Assembly: GCA_963664945.1 (NCBI GenBank)
Contig: OY761822.1
Span: 4,340,001 to 4,404,000 of the forward strand
Source of the DNA: UBA6522 sp963664945
GTDB taxonomy: Bacteria; Pseudomonadota; Gammaproteobacteria; Steroidobacterales; Rariloculaceae
Reading direction: 5' to 3'
Length of the DNA stretch: 64,000 bases
The notes under the pieces were generated by a model. The model saw nothing but the letters and a program-made list of their open reading frames with translations, had not been told where the DNA came from and ran no database searches. The position numbers and the translations under genes are program-made. The first letter of the stretch is position 1, and each line of letters begins with the position of its first letter. Positions 43,824 through 53,154 of the stretch are shown piece after piece.

Positions 43824-44876
43824 TCAGTCCGCCAGGAACGGTAACTGGCATTCATACTCCGTGAATGCATATCCGGGAGCGTAGTACTTTTTCCAGCTTA
43901 TCTCCCAGGGACCGCTCAGGTACTCGGGGTCGGTGACCACCAGCGTCATCTGCAGCGCCGATCCGAACTCGTCTTCCACGCGCCGGTACGTCTCCGCGAC
44001 CGTGTGCCCGTCGCTGACCGCATTGCCGGCGGTTCCCGTGAGGTCACCGAGTAACTGGGTGGTCTCGACAACCAATGCGTCATCTTCGTAGCGGGCGGCG
44101 GAATGCCCCAGACGAGTGTTTTCGTCGGTCGCAGGGCCTCGCCCGTCCAGGTACAGCACCCGCTGATCCGCGCCCCACTCGTAGTCGATGACGACACGAT
44201 CCTCGCGCTGCGTGACCTTCACGCCCTGGGGCGCTATCGCCAGACGAATCAGGCCACTGGGAGCGCATTCGGTAAACGTCGGGTCGGTGACCGGATCGAA
44301 CGCAGCCTGGACGGACGCGCCGTATTCGTTGAACGGCGGATTGCGATTTCCGGAAACCGCTTCGCGGGCACGACTACCCGGACGCCTGTCCCAGGTACCG
44401 GCAAAGTTGGGGCGCCCGTCGCCGAGCGTGAGCGCAGGTCCCGGCGGGATCGATGCAACCTCGCCCGGGGTCGCGGTAACGGTGCGCGCGACCGATCCGT
44501 CGGCCGGATCCAGTTCGACGATACCGCCGCCGTCCCAGTGTTCGTTCTCCACCAGGATCATGGGCCTGCCGTCCCGGCTCCGGTAGCCGGTGAGGCGCAA
44601 GTGCGTGCCCTCCTCGATCAAATCGGCGGACCAGCCCGCGCGCCGGAGCGAGACGGGCGCGGGCGCTGTCGCCTGCCACAAGACCTCCGCGCCATCGTCG
44701 CCGGTGGCGCTCAAGATAGTGTTCACATGGGGATTCACGAAGTTGAATTCGCTGACGATGCCTTCGATCCGGATTTCTTCTTCCATGAACGCCGCGCCTG
44801 CGGCGTGGTGCGCCTGTACTGGCGCGGCAGCGGCCATCGCGGCGCAGACGACGATCGGGAATCTATGAGTTGCCAT
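43824..44876 (-). CDS. Long secreted DUF6152-type protein
   Basis: ATG 44876 (gggag six bases upstream) gives 350 aa with a signal peptide ending AAPVQA, then HHAAGAAFMEEEIRIEGIVS, EFNFVNPHVNTILSA and VSLRRAGWSADLIEEGTHLR, the DUF6152 half. A linker with GRPNFAGTWDRRPGS leads to the second half: FTECAPSGLIRLAIAPQGVKV, NTRLGHSAARYEDDALVVETT, VAETYRRVEDEFGSALQMTL, VVTDPEYL and ending YECQLPFLAD. It is convergent with the alkylsulfatase-like gene, 17 bp apart. Function unknown. Confidence 0.8.
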   Translation of the reverse strand: MATHRFPIVVCAAMAAAAPVQAHHAAGAAFMEEEIRIEGIVSEFNFVNPHVNTILSATGDDGAEVLWQATAPAPVSLRRAGWSADLIEEGTHLRLTGYRSRDGRPMILVENEHWDGGGIVELDPADGSVARTVTATPGEVASIPPGPALTLGDGRPNFAGTWDRRPGSRAREAVSGNRNPPFNEYGASVQAAFDPVTDPTFTECAPSGLIRLAIAPQGVKVTQREDRVVIDYEWGADQRVLYLDGRGPATDENTRLGHSAARYEDDALVVETTQLLGDLTGTAGNAVSDGHTVAETYRRVEDEFGSALQMTLVVTDPEYLSGPWEISWKKYYAPGYAFTEYECQLPFLAD

Positions 44877-45010
44877 CGGTTTCTCCCTCGCAAAGCACTA
44901 CCGCCGCCCATTGACGCAATGTCGATCGAATGTTCACCCTCACGGCCCGCTCGCTGAAGAGCCATGCCTCCACGTTTCAATATAGCACTCGCGAACTTGT
45001 GTTCCTGCGA

Positions 45011-45994
45011 TCAGGCGAAATCGTAGAAGACCCGCACGATCACGTATCCGACATAGAGGGCCAACAGGAAGCTGCCCGTCTTTCGGCCCAGGTGCGCCTT
45101 GCCGAAGATGAAAATGGGGATGAGAAGCGCCGCGAGCACCAGGGAGAGGATCAGGTCGCTCACCCCACCACGAGGTATCGGTATGTTGCTGGTGAGGCCG
45201 GTGGCGGGCAATACCATCAGGGAATTGAAAATGTTCGAGCCCACCACGTTGCCCACCGCCAGGTCGGACTCGCGTCGCGCCGCGGCAATGATGGAGGTGA
45301 CCAGTTCCGGCATGCTCGTCCCCACGGCGACCAGGAACAAGCCCACGATCGTCGCCGAGATGCCGAGGGTTTCAGCCACGGCGACGCCATGGCGTATCGC
45401 CATTTCGCCACCGGCAAACAGCAGCGCGATTCCGGCGGCTACCTGCAACCAGCCGAACCGGCCATGCGGCCGGGTCTCGATGAACGGACTGGACTCGATA
45501 TGGTCCATCAGCGCATCCGGTTGGGGTATCTGCCGCAGATCCCGCGCCGAGTTGTAAATGAAGACGCAAAACAGCAGCAGCAACACGATGGCATCGGATT
45601 GCCCGATCATCGGCGGCTGGCCTTCGAGCACTCCGTCGAGAGCCATCACCGTCATGATCGATGTGGCCAGCAGCAGCAGCGGCACCTCGCGCCGCACCAC
45701 CTGACCTTGTATGGTGATCGGCGCCATCAACGCCGCCGCGCCAAGGACCAGCGCAAGATTGCTGATATTGGAGCCTACGATATTGCCGAACGCGAGGTCT
45801 GTAGCGCCGCGCGCGGCGCCGACCACATTGACGACCAGTTCCGGCGCGCTGGTACCGAACGCGACGACGGTGAGCGCCACGATGATCGGCGGGACACCGT
45901 ATCTCGCGGCCACCTCGGACGCTCCGCGAACCAGAAATGTGCCCCCGCCGAGCAGCAAGGCAACGCCGAGGATGAGGCCCGCCAGTGAAATCAC
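45011..45994 (-). CDS. Calcium/sodium antiporter (CaCA family, YrbG-like)
   Basis: GTG 45994 opens a 327-aa membrane protein with about ten segments in two inverted halves. Each half carries the ion-binding repeats: VVAFGTSAPELVVNVVGAAR and GNIVGSNISNLALVLG in the first, LVAVGTSMPELVTSIIAAAR and GNVVGSNIFNSLMVLP in the second, with Glu in each PEL. It exchanges Na+ (or H+) for Ca2+ across the inner membrane. No partner gene overlaps. Confidence 0.93.
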   Translation of the reverse strand: MISLAGLILGVALLLGGGTFLVRGASEVAARYGVPPIIVALTVVAFGTSAPELVVNVVGAARGATDLAFGNIVGSNISNLALVLGAAALMAPITIQGQVVRREVPLLLLATSIMTVMALDGVLEGQPPMIGQSDAIVLLLLFCVFIYNSARDLRQIPQPDALMDHIESSPFIETRPHGRFGWLQVAAGIALLFAGGEMAIRHGVAVAETLGISATIVGLFLVAVGTSMPELVTSIIAAARRESDLAVGNVVGSNIFNSLMVLPATGLTSNIPIPRGGVSDLILSLVLAALLIPIFIFGKAHLGRKTGSFLLALYVGYVIVRVFYDFA

Positions 45995-46026
45995 GGCGCC
46001 AAGAGTACATCATTGCGGATGGAAGC

Positions 46027-46072
46027 AGTGCTCCACCTACCTGACAATTGCGTATCAGGTTGATGGAGCACT
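46027..46072. repeat. Hairpin-forming short dispersed repeat, copy 2
   Basis: agtgctcca at 46027 pairs with tggagcact ending at 46072; within, cctgacaattgcgtatcagg has further self-complementarity (cctga / tcagg). The first 33 bases match 29175-29207 closely. It lies between the exchanger and argG and may act as a terminator-like or mobile REP-type element. Confidence 0.6.
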
Positions 46073-46124
46073 AGCGCATTTCCGCTCAACCCGCATTTCC
46101 GACACAAAAGGAGACTGACGAGGC

Positions 46125-47357
46125 ATGAAGATCAACAAGGTCGTGCTGGCTTATTCGGGGGGACTGGATACTTCGGTCATCTGCCGGTGGTTGCAGGAAA
46201 CCCATGGCGCCGAAGTGGTGACTTTCACGGCGGACATCGGGCAGGCTGATGAGGTTGAGCCGGCGCGAGCCAAGGCTCAAGCCATGGGCGTGTCGGAGAT
46301 CCACGTCGAAGACCACAAGGAGACTTTCGCCCGCGACTACGTCTTCCCGATGTTTTGGGCAAATGCGCTCTACGAAGGCGAATACCTGCTGGGCACCAGC
46401 ATCGCCCGCCCGCTCATTGCGCGGCGGTTGGTGGAGATTGCCGAGGAGACCGGGGCGGATGCCATTGCCCACGGCGCCACCGGCAAGGGCAATGACCAGG
46501 TGCGTTTCGAGTTGGGAGCCTATGCGCTCAACGCCGATATCAGGATCATCGCACCCTGGCGGGAGTGGGAGCTGAAATCCCGGAGATCGCTGCAAGATTA
46601 CTGCCGTAGCCGACAAATTCCCGTGGATTTCGAGCAGAAAGGCGAGTCACCCTACTCCATGGACGCCAATCTCCTGCACATCTCCTACGAAGGCGGCGGC
46701 CTGGAAGACCCATGGCAGGCGCCGGACGAGGCCATGTGGCGGTGGACCGTTGCGCCTGAATCCGCGCCGGACGAACCGCGCGCGCTCGATATCGAATTCG
46801 CCGCCGGCGACGCGGTGGCGGTTGACGGGGAACCGATGAGCCCGGCAACGCTGCTGGCCCGATTGAACGAACTGGGCGGCGCCCACGGCGTCGGCCGGCA
46901 GGATATCGTCGAGAATCGCTACGTCGGCATGAAGTCCCGCGGCTGCTACGAGACCCCCGGCGGCACCATCCTGCTCAAGGCTCACCGGGCGATGGAGTCC
47001 CTGACGCTGGACCGGGAGGTCGCGCACCTGAAGGACGAACTGATGCCGCGCTACGCCGCACTGATCTACAACGGCTACTGGTGGTCACCGGAGCGCAAGG
47101 CGTTGCAGGCACTCGTCGACGAGACCCAGCGGACGGTCGACGGCGTCGTTCGCCTCAAGCTCTACAAGGGAGCCGTGACCGTGCTCGGGCGCCGGTCGCC
47201 CGACAGCCTCTACGACGAGGAGATTGCCACTTTCGAGGACGACCGCAGCGCCTACCGCCAGGAAGACTCGGGTTCGACAGTTCATAGATACAGGATTCCG
47301 TTTTTCGTAGACAAAACAAGGGCTTGCGGGCGTCGCCGGAAACACCCATGTCACTAG
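46125..47357 (+). CDS. argG: Argininosuccinate synthase with abnormal C-terminus
   Basis: ATG 46125 gives 410 aa. The ATP pyrophosphatase P-loop is VLAYSGGLDTSV (residues 7-18). Further signatures are FTADIGQADEVEPARAKA, LGTSIARPLIARRLVEIAEE, AHGATGKGNDQVRFE and KSRGCYETPGGTIL, all standard for joining citrulline and aspartate in arginine synthesis. Identity holds through AYRQED at about residue 380; relatives then end with a short block like GFIKLNALRLR, but here a 30-residue unrelated tail (GSTVHRYRIPFFVDKTRACG onward) follows. It ends four bases before the IS1634 transposase, so an insertion has probably replaced the C-terminal helix that helps tetramer formation. Confidence 0.93.
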   Translation: MKINKVVLAYSGGLDTSVICRWLQETHGAEVVTFTADIGQADEVEPARAKAQAMGVSEIHVEDHKETFARDYVFPMFWANALYEGEYLLGTSIARPLIARRLVEIAEETGADAIAHGATGKGNDQVRFELGAYALNADIRIIAPWREWELKSRRSLQDYCRSRQIPVDFEQKGESPYSMDANLLHISYEGGGLEDPWQAPDEAMWRWTVAPESAPDEPRALDIEFAAGDAVAVDGEPMSPATLLARLNELGGAHGVGRQDIVENRYVGMKSRGCYETPGGTILLKAHRAMESLTLDREVAHLKDELMPRYAALIYNGYWWSPERKALQALVDETQRTVDGVVRLKLYKGAVTVLGRRSPDSLYDEEIATFEDDRSAYRQEDSGSTVHRYRIPFFVDKTRACGRRRKHPCH

Positions 47358-47361
47358 GCGT

Positions 47362-49020
47362 TCAGCCCAGGTCGAGGATCGGAGGCGGAGGCTTTATTTG
47401 TAAGGATTTCAGTCGCTTGGACGCGGCCGGACGGGGTTCGGTGACCTGCCAGAGGTCTCCGTTCGGCCCCGACAATTGAACAAGTTTGATTTGCTTCAGA
47501 TCGTCGCGGATGTTGCGCCAGGTGTCCCCGCAGGCGTGCTCGGCCAGGCGTTCCAGCAACAGGCCCATGACCGCCAGCGCGATGTGCGCGTGGATGCGCC
47601 GCGCCACCCGATGGTACACCGGGCGCAACCGCAGCTCGCTCTTCAGTTGCCGCCAGGATTGCTCCACGCGGTACAGTTGCTTGTAGCCCAGCGCCAGATC
47701 CTCGGCCGTGAGCGTGTCGTCGTTGCCGTGCACGACGAACTTGCCGTCGCGCCGCCCGGCCGCCTTGACCTTGGCCCGGTCGATGCGCGGGCGCCCGCCC
47801 CGGGTCAGGCGCAGGTACCGCCCGTAGCGACGGCTGGCGCGCAATTCGCAGACCCGCTTGCGGTGCTGTTCGCCGTCGGCGAGGCCGGACAGCGTGGCCA
47901 GTTCGGCCTCCAACTGCGCCAGCACCTCCTGGCGATGCGAGCGCTGGCGTTCGGCCTCCCGGGGGTTGAAGCACACCGCGTAACGGCGACGGCGCTCGCC
48001 GTCGCCGACGGTGACTTCCTTGACCTTGAGGTTCGGCGCCACCTCCCGGTAGCGCCCGCGGCGCCCGATGACCTCCTTGTCCACCTCCGAGCCCCGGTGC
48101 GCCGGCATGCACACGATGTAACGACCGCCGCCCCGGGCCAGCGCGCGAAGATTCTGGGCCGACACCATCCCGGCGTCGCCGACGAACACGCACCGGTTCA
48201 GCCGCCAACCCCTCAGGTCCGCCTTCACCCGCTCCACCGTGGTCACGTCCACGGTGTTGCCGGGAAACACCCAATGGCGCACCGGGAAACCCTCGCGCGT
48301 CACCGCCAGCCCCACCAGCACCTGCGGCGCGTCGCCGCGACCGTTCTTCGAATGCCCCCGCTTGCGCAGCCCCGAAGCCCCGCCGTCGGGATCGTCCCCG
48401 TCCTCCTCGGCCACTTCGAAGTGAAGCGAGGTCGTGTCGTAAAACAGGACCTCCACGTCCAGGTTCAACAAGTCCGCCAGCCGATAGTACAGCCCTTCCT
48501 CCAACGCCTCCTTGTGCGTCTGAAGCACGTCCATGGCCCGGTACAGGTGCTGCAACTCCAGCCCCTGGCAGCCTTCGATGCGAACGTCCTCGGCCAGCCA
48601 CCGGTCCTGACAATACCGCTTCGACGACGGCGCCAACACACGGTTGGCCACCAGCGCGAACAACGCCCGTTCCACGGAGAACTCGAACTTGCGCGCGTCC
48701 ACCGACTTCCCGATCAGCTCCGGCAAGCCCACCCGCCGCCACAGCGCCTCCAGCGCGTGCACGTCCCCGTACGCCCAGGCATCCACCACCTTCATCCCCG
48801 TGTCCGCCGCCGCCAGCTCTTCCGGCGAACAGCGTTTCAGGATGCTGCGCGCCAGCCGCCGCAGCCGCTCGGTGGCCTTGGGATCGTCCGCGCGCCCGCA
48901 GTTGTACAGGATGCGCACCCGGGAGCGCTTCTTGAGCGGGTCCCAGACGTTTTCGGCGATTTGCAGGTGGCGCAGCTTGGAGCCGTCGGCGCGTTTCTGG
49001 CTGGACTGGCGCAGGTACAT
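47362..49020 (-). CDS. IS1634-family transposase
   Basis: ATG 49020 opens 552 aa: YLRQSSQKRADGSKLRHLQI, ILYNCGRADDP, then the DDE core with EVLFYDTTSLHFEV (Asp), CVFVGDAGMVSAQNL (Asp) and YRVEQSWRQLKSELRLRPVYHR (Glu), the IS1634 form of the IS4-type triad. RPVYH and HIALAVMGLLL follow as usual. It appears intact. The bases gcgcaggta (49009) and tacctgcgc (to 49040) form a hairpin around its start codon. The exact element ends and target duplication were not found. Confidence 0.92.
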   Translation of the reverse strand: MYLRQSSQKRADGSKLRHLQIAENVWDPLKKRSRVRILYNCGRADDPKATERLRRLARSILKRCSPEELAAADTGMKVVDAWAYGDVHALEALWRRVGLPELIGKSVDARKFEFSVERALFALVANRVLAPSSKRYCQDRWLAEDVRIEGCQGLELQHLYRAMDVLQTHKEALEEGLYYRLADLLNLDVEVLFYDTTSLHFEVAEEDGDDPDGGASGLRKRGHSKNGRGDAPQVLVGLAVTREGFPVRHWVFPGNTVDVTTVERVKADLRGWRLNRCVFVGDAGMVSAQNLRALARGGGRYIVCMPAHRGSEVDKEVIGRRGRYREVAPNLKVKEVTVGDGERRRRYAVCFNPREAERQRSHRQEVLAQLEAELATLSGLADGEQHRKRVCELRASRRYGRYLRLTRGGRPRIDRAKVKAAGRRDGKFVVHGNDDTLTAEDLALGYKQLYRVEQSWRQLKSELRLRPVYHRVARRIHAHIALAVMGLLLERLAEHACGDTWRNIRDDLKQIKLVQLSGPNGDLWQVTEPRPAASKRLKSLQIKPPPPILDLG

Positions 49021-49040
49021 GTATCCAATTATACCTGCGC

Positions 49041-49461
49041 ATGCGCGAACGTGGAATATCTAAATGATCATGCCATGTATCTATCCGTTCGGCGCCTGTA
49101 TCCAGTCGAAATCGCCCCAAAATGCCCGCAAGTCCTTGATTCCCCGTTCCCCGGACCCGCCCGGGCACGGATCATGTATGAGGAAGTGTCGAACTCAGGT
49201 CAGACGCGACCGGATTCATCCGGCTGAATGCGCTACGCCTTCGTATGGGCGCGAAAAAGAAACATTCGCCGTAAACTCCAAGCGACTTTCCTCGAGTGGG
49301 CCTCTTTCGGGCGCCTTTTTGCGTGGGACAATTCCCGGGGCGCTCCCGGGGCGCGTTCCCGCGAGGGCGTCATCTTCTGCCGCTGGTTGCTGTCGGAAGC
49401 CATGCCGGAGACTCCGAAGGCCGAACTCTGCGCATGGTAGCCGAGGCGGACGAACCCCGGT
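49041..49461. other. Intergenic stretch, nothing recognised
   Basis: No protein family was found in the 420 bp between the IS1634 transposase and the PhoD-like gene. A plus-strand frame at 49228-49440 has no recognisable motif. Part of this may be the right end of the IS1634 element. Confidence 0.4.
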
Positions 49462-51072
49462 TCACGCCACCGGTTCGAGCGTCGTGCCATAGGACGCATC
49501 CAGGTCGGCGATGCTGTCCACGCTCTGAGTTCGGCCATCCCACCCGTAGAAGGAGCATTCCACGCGATCCCTGTAGAAGTCGCCGATCATGAAACCATTC
49601 ACGCCCTCGGGACCCCACTCATGGGACATGTCCAGGTGATTCGCCGGCAGCGTGACAGCCGCAAGAGAAGACTCTCCGGTCCCGGGCGTACCCGGGAGAA
49701 GCGACACGACCGGGTTGCTCGACAGATCCAGGTCGCCTGACCTCAGAATGCGTGCGTGCGCCGACTTGTGAATGTCGCCGCTGACGATCAGCGGAATGCG
49801 GTCCGGCATTCGGTGGATCGCTTCCACTATCCGGTCATGCTGGGACAGCCACCCGCTGGGCCAATAGGGTTTCGGTTCCGACACGATCGCCTGCCCGTCC
49901 CGGACCACATCGGGGTAGTACTCGTACCAGTTGCCGCGGGTCCAGCCCGGCGGTTGCCCTGGAGCATTGACGACATGGGCGACCTCCCGGTCGGCCATGC
50001 GCGCCTTGAGCCACGACTCGACCGTATGATCGAAGTGAACGGCGCTCGGTCCGAGCGTCGTCGCGGAGCGGCGATTGTCGTAGAGCAGCACTTCGAGCAG
50101 TTTGCCGTACCTCAGGGTGCCGTAGTTGGAGGCAATCTCGGGAAGCCCCTCGTCTTCTCTCGAACCCGGCAAACCGTGAGGCCTGTAGGGATCCGGCAGA
50201 AACTCGGGATAGGCCAGTTTCTGAACGCCGCGGGCCAGCGCGAGCATCGCATGATCGGGGGGGAACGTGACCACCTCGTCGGTGGCGTCGTCGTTGTCGA
50301 AGTAATCGTGATCGTCCTGAAGGAAGAACACGGGCGTGGAACGAAACGTCGTTCGATAGATCGGCGCGATCTGTTCCACGCCGGCCTTGAGGACAAAATC
50401 CTCGTTCGAGGTGCCGAAGATCGGCTGTGATCGGTCAAAGGCGCCCGCGTAGGCGAGCCCCTCCTCGCTCTGGGCATACGTGGTGGCAAAACGCGGCGAG
50501 TAGAGATCCCAGTACATTTGATCGCCATTGGCGACGATGGCGTCGGGCTCGAATGAGGCCAGCTTCTCCAACAGCGCGCGCCGGACCGCGATCGACCTGC
50601 GCCTGCCGTTGGTCATCGCGGTAATCTCGTGGCCGCCCGCACAGTGGTAGAACCCGACCCTGACGTGTTCGATATCGCTGTCGGGGCTCGGAAACGTGGA
50701 CAGCGTCCAAGGCTCTGCGAGAATACGCCCCCGGCCCGTTCGCAGCTCCAGTCGATAGACCGTGAACGGGCGCAGGGAGGCGACATCGAATGCCCAGAAA
50801 CGCCCTCGCGTATCCGTTCTCCGACCGGCGATCCGCCGGCCGTCGACGCGCAGCTCCGGGGTATCCGGCAGCGGCTCGTGAAACGAACACTTCAGCAGGG
50901 CGCGCTCGTGGTTCACGGTGGGCAGCACGTGGTACAGGTCTCCGGCGTCCCAACCGGCCTCCTGCGCGACCGCCGTGCCCCCGAGAATGCCCGACAGGTC
51001 GAACGACCGACCCGCGAAGGCGCCGGCCGCCAGCATGGTCTGCAGGGCGAGAATCTCCCGGCGTGTGAGCAT
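49462..51072 (-). CDS. PhoD-like exported phosphatase/phosphodiesterase
   Basis: ATG 51072 gives 536 aa with a Tat-type start (LTRREILALQTMLAAGAFAG). A PhoD-type N-terminal beta-domain is followed by the metallophosphatase core: DAIVANGDQMYWDLYSP, VFFLQDDHDYFDNDDATDE and PLIVSGDIHKSAHARIL, the GDQ/DDHD/GDxHxxxH metal ligands of the PhoD family (Fe/Ca centre in characterised members). It probably releases phosphate from organic diesters or monoesters outside the cytoplasm. It is a single gene, divergent from the cytochrome gene. Confidence 0.87.
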   Translation of the reverse strand: MLTRREILALQTMLAAGAFAGRSFDLSGILGGTAVAQEAGWDAGDLYHVLPTVNHERALLKCSFHEPLPDTPELRVDGRRIAGRRTDTRGRFWAFDVASLRPFTVYRLELRTGRGRILAEPWTLSTFPSPDSDIEHVRVGFYHCAGGHEITAMTNGRRRSIAVRRALLEKLASFEPDAIVANGDQMYWDLYSPRFATTYAQSEEGLAYAGAFDRSQPIFGTSNEDFVLKAGVEQIAPIYRTTFRSTPVFFLQDDHDYFDNDDATDEVVTFPPDHAMLALARGVQKLAYPEFLPDPYRPHGLPGSREDEGLPEIASNYGTLRYGKLLEVLLYDNRRSATTLGPSAVHFDHTVESWLKARMADREVAHVVNAPGQPPGWTRGNWYEYYPDVVRDGQAIVSEPKPYWPSGWLSQHDRIVEAIHRMPDRIPLIVSGDIHKSAHARILRSGDLDLSSNPVVSLLPGTPGTGESSLAAVTLPANHLDMSHEWGPEGVNGFMIGDFYRDRVECSFYGWDGRTQSVDSIADLDASYGTTLEPVA

Positions 51073-51205
51073 AAGCTTCCCCTGATGTACCGACCCGCAG
51101 GCGAACCGTGTCGCCAGGGTCAGGTTGTGAATCTATCACGGCGCGGCGCCATCCGTATCGTCGAGTCTGGGGCTACAATACGGCTGGGCAACGAGCCGAG
51201 TGGAA

Positions 51206-52222
51206 ATGCCAATGAAACGACTGATCCTGGTGGCCGGATTGATGACCGCTCACGCAGCGACCGCCCAGGATGAATTCGAACGGCCTGGGTGGGCGAATCC
51301 CTTGCTCATGGAACAATGCTCCTCAAGACTTTGCTTCGAACCGCCGGGCTGGGCCTATCCCCTCATGGATGAAGGCCGGGGCCGCGGTCCGGATGACGGC
51401 ACCCTGCTCAGCGTGCCCGGCAGCGACCTGCAACTCACCCAGACCCAGATTGACGATCCGTTCAACCCCCCGGACTGGTACCCGGACGAGCACCCGCCCA
51501 TGCCGCGGGTCGTCTCACACGGACGTCCGCCCAACGTGCGGGCCTGCGGGCAGTGCCACATGCTGCACGGCATGGGCCATCCCGAGTCGTCGATCATGGC
51601 GGGACTGCCCGTCAACTACGTGATCCGCCAGATGCAGGACTACAAGAGCGGCGACCGAACCAGCCTCTATCGGCGCCACAACAGCATGCTCCTGAGCGCG
51701 ACCCATGCCACCGACGAAGAGGTTCGCGCCGCCGCCGAGTACTACACCGGGATCGAGCCGGTCAAGTGGGTCACGGTCATCGAGGCGGAGACCGTGCCCG
51801 AGACCTATGTCGGCCCCGGCAACATGCGGCACCCCGAGCCGAACGGCGGTATGGAGCCCATCGGCCGGCGCATCATCGAGATTCCGGAGGACTCGCACCT
51901 TGCCGAACGCCGGGATCCGCACAGCCCCTTCATCGCCTACGTGCCTCCGGGGAGCATCGCGGCCGGTCTCGAGCTCGCCACCACGGGGAGTTCCGGCCGT
52001 ACCATCCAGTGCTTTATCTGCCACGGCAATGACCTGAAGGGCTTGGGCGATGTGCCGGGGATTGCCGGCATGTCGCCGGTCTACGTGGCGCGACAGCTAT
52101 GGGACATCCAGTACGGCGCACGCACCGGGACCTCCGCAGCGCTCATGCTGGCGGTGGTCGCCAACCTCACCCATGACGATGTGATCGCGCTGTCGGCCTA
52201 CGTGGCTTCGCTGGACCCGTAG
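51206..52222 (+). CDS. Secreted diheme c-type cytochrome
   Basis: ATG 51206 or 51212 (338 or 336 aa) leads into a signal peptide ending AATAQ. There are two haem c sites, RACGQCHMLHG and IQCFICHGNDLKG, each followed by a class-I-like module with a distal Met candidate (SSIMAGLPVNYVIRQMQDYK and GIAGMSPVYVARQLWDIQYG). The two modules look like a tandem duplication. Paired cytochromes of this type accept electrons from periplasmic dehydrogenases, possibly the Tat-exported molybdenum hydroxylase encoded at 30876, though the genes are 18 kb apart. Confidence 0.9.
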   Translation: MPMKRLILVAGLMTAHAATAQDEFERPGWANPLLMEQCSSRLCFEPPGWAYPLMDEGRGRGPDDGTLLSVPGSDLQLTQTQIDDPFNPPDWYPDEHPPMPRVVSHGRPPNVRACGQCHMLHGMGHPESSIMAGLPVNYVIRQMQDYKSGDRTSLYRRHNSMLLSATHATDEEVRAAAEYYTGIEPVKWVTVIEAETVPETYVGPGNMRHPEPNGGMEPIGRRIIEIPEDSHLAERRDPHSPFIAYVPPGSIAAGLELATTGSSGRTIQCFICHGNDLKGLGDVPGIAGMSPVYVARQLWDIQYGARTGTSAALMLAVVANLTHDDVIALSAYVASLDP

Positions 52223-52295
52223 AGCCCGCCGAAAGAACATCGATTCCCGCCGTCCCGTCGCGAGAGCCGGCTACCGGTGTGTGAGGCGTGCCTGT

Positions 52296-53138
52296 TCAGC
52301 TATCGTCAAGCGCCGCCAATCGCTCCACCGGCTCGATCTCACGGTGCTCCAGGATCGTGTTTTCGCGGGTTTTCCGATGCACCCGGTAGCCGGAATCGAG
52401 CATGCTGGCGATAACGTCCTGCTTCCAGGCCGCATTGTGCTTGTGCTCGATGACCACGCAGGCTGGCCAGGACGTCCTGGGGGTTGCCTGGAAAAAGGGC
52501 AACAGCACGCAGTCCTCCGTACCTTCGGTGTCGATTTTCAGGCCCGCAACCTGGCTGATGTTGTGCTGTTTCAGGATCGAGGCGAGGCAGCGCACGGCAA
52601 CCGGCACTATGTCCACGCCAGGAAAGGGCTCCTGGAGCAGCGTGGCGCGGCCGATATTGGCGGGATCGACAGACAGCCGCCCCGCACCTTCCGTTCCGAC
52701 GGCGGCCGCGGCTACCGCAACCCGATTTTCCGCGCCGTTGATGGCAATGTTGAAACGCAATCGTGCAAGCGCCCGCGGGGAAGGTTCTATGGCCAGGACC
52801 CGGGACGCTCCGAGTGTCGCAAGGGTCAGGGAGTAAAGACCGGTATTGGCTCCGATGTCCACAAACGCACCGCCCCGGCAGTGCGCCGCGAGCGCCGCGA
52901 TTTCCGGTCGATCCGGCCCGCCCGGAAAGGCCAGGATTTTCCTGTCGGTCAAATTGTCCCGAATATTCAATCGATACCTGATTCCTCTTGCCGTGATATC
53001 GACCAGCGGCCCGAATCGGCGTTGCCAGTTGCGAAGGATGATCTTTCGAAGGATTCCCCGAGCACATCCCAAGCGGATCAACAGGCGCAGGAATCGGGAT
53101 TCCCGAGGCGCTGCGAATTCCCCGAATTGCGGCTCCAT
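52296..53138 (-). CDS. FkbM-family methyltransferase
   Basis: ATG 53138 (EPQFGEFAAPRESRFLRLLI) is chosen because earlier codons are non-family; 280 aa. The SAM-binding core is GGAFVDIGANTGLYSLTLAT, SRVLAIEPSPRALARLRFNI and a later VAGLKIDTEGTEDCVL with VVIEHKH, the FkbM pattern (DIGANxGxYS, EPxP, LKIDxEGxE). Such enzymes O-methylate sugars or secondary metabolites. It lies 16 bp downstream of a TPR gene on the same strand and near a family-25 glycosyltransferase, which favours a glycan substrate. Confidence 0.88.
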   Translation of the reverse strand: MEPQFGEFAAPRESRFLRLLIRLGCARGILRKIILRNWQRRFGPLVDITARGIRYRLNIRDNLTDRKILAFPGGPDRPEIAALAAHCRGGAFVDIGANTGLYSLTLATLGASRVLAIEPSPRALARLRFNIAINGAENRVAVAAAAVGTEGAGRLSVDPANIGRATLLQEPFPGVDIVPVAVRCLASILKQHNISQVAGLKIDTEGTEDCVLLPFFQATPRTSWPACVVIEHKHNAAWKQDVIASMLDSGYRVHRKTRENTILEHREIEPVERLAALDDS

Positions 53139-53154
53139 CGGTGTTGCGGCCGGC

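Noticed and set aside
47476..49227. 583-aa plus-strand frame opposite the IS1634 transposase
   Set aside because: Antisense shadow of an intact transposase with a complete DDE set.
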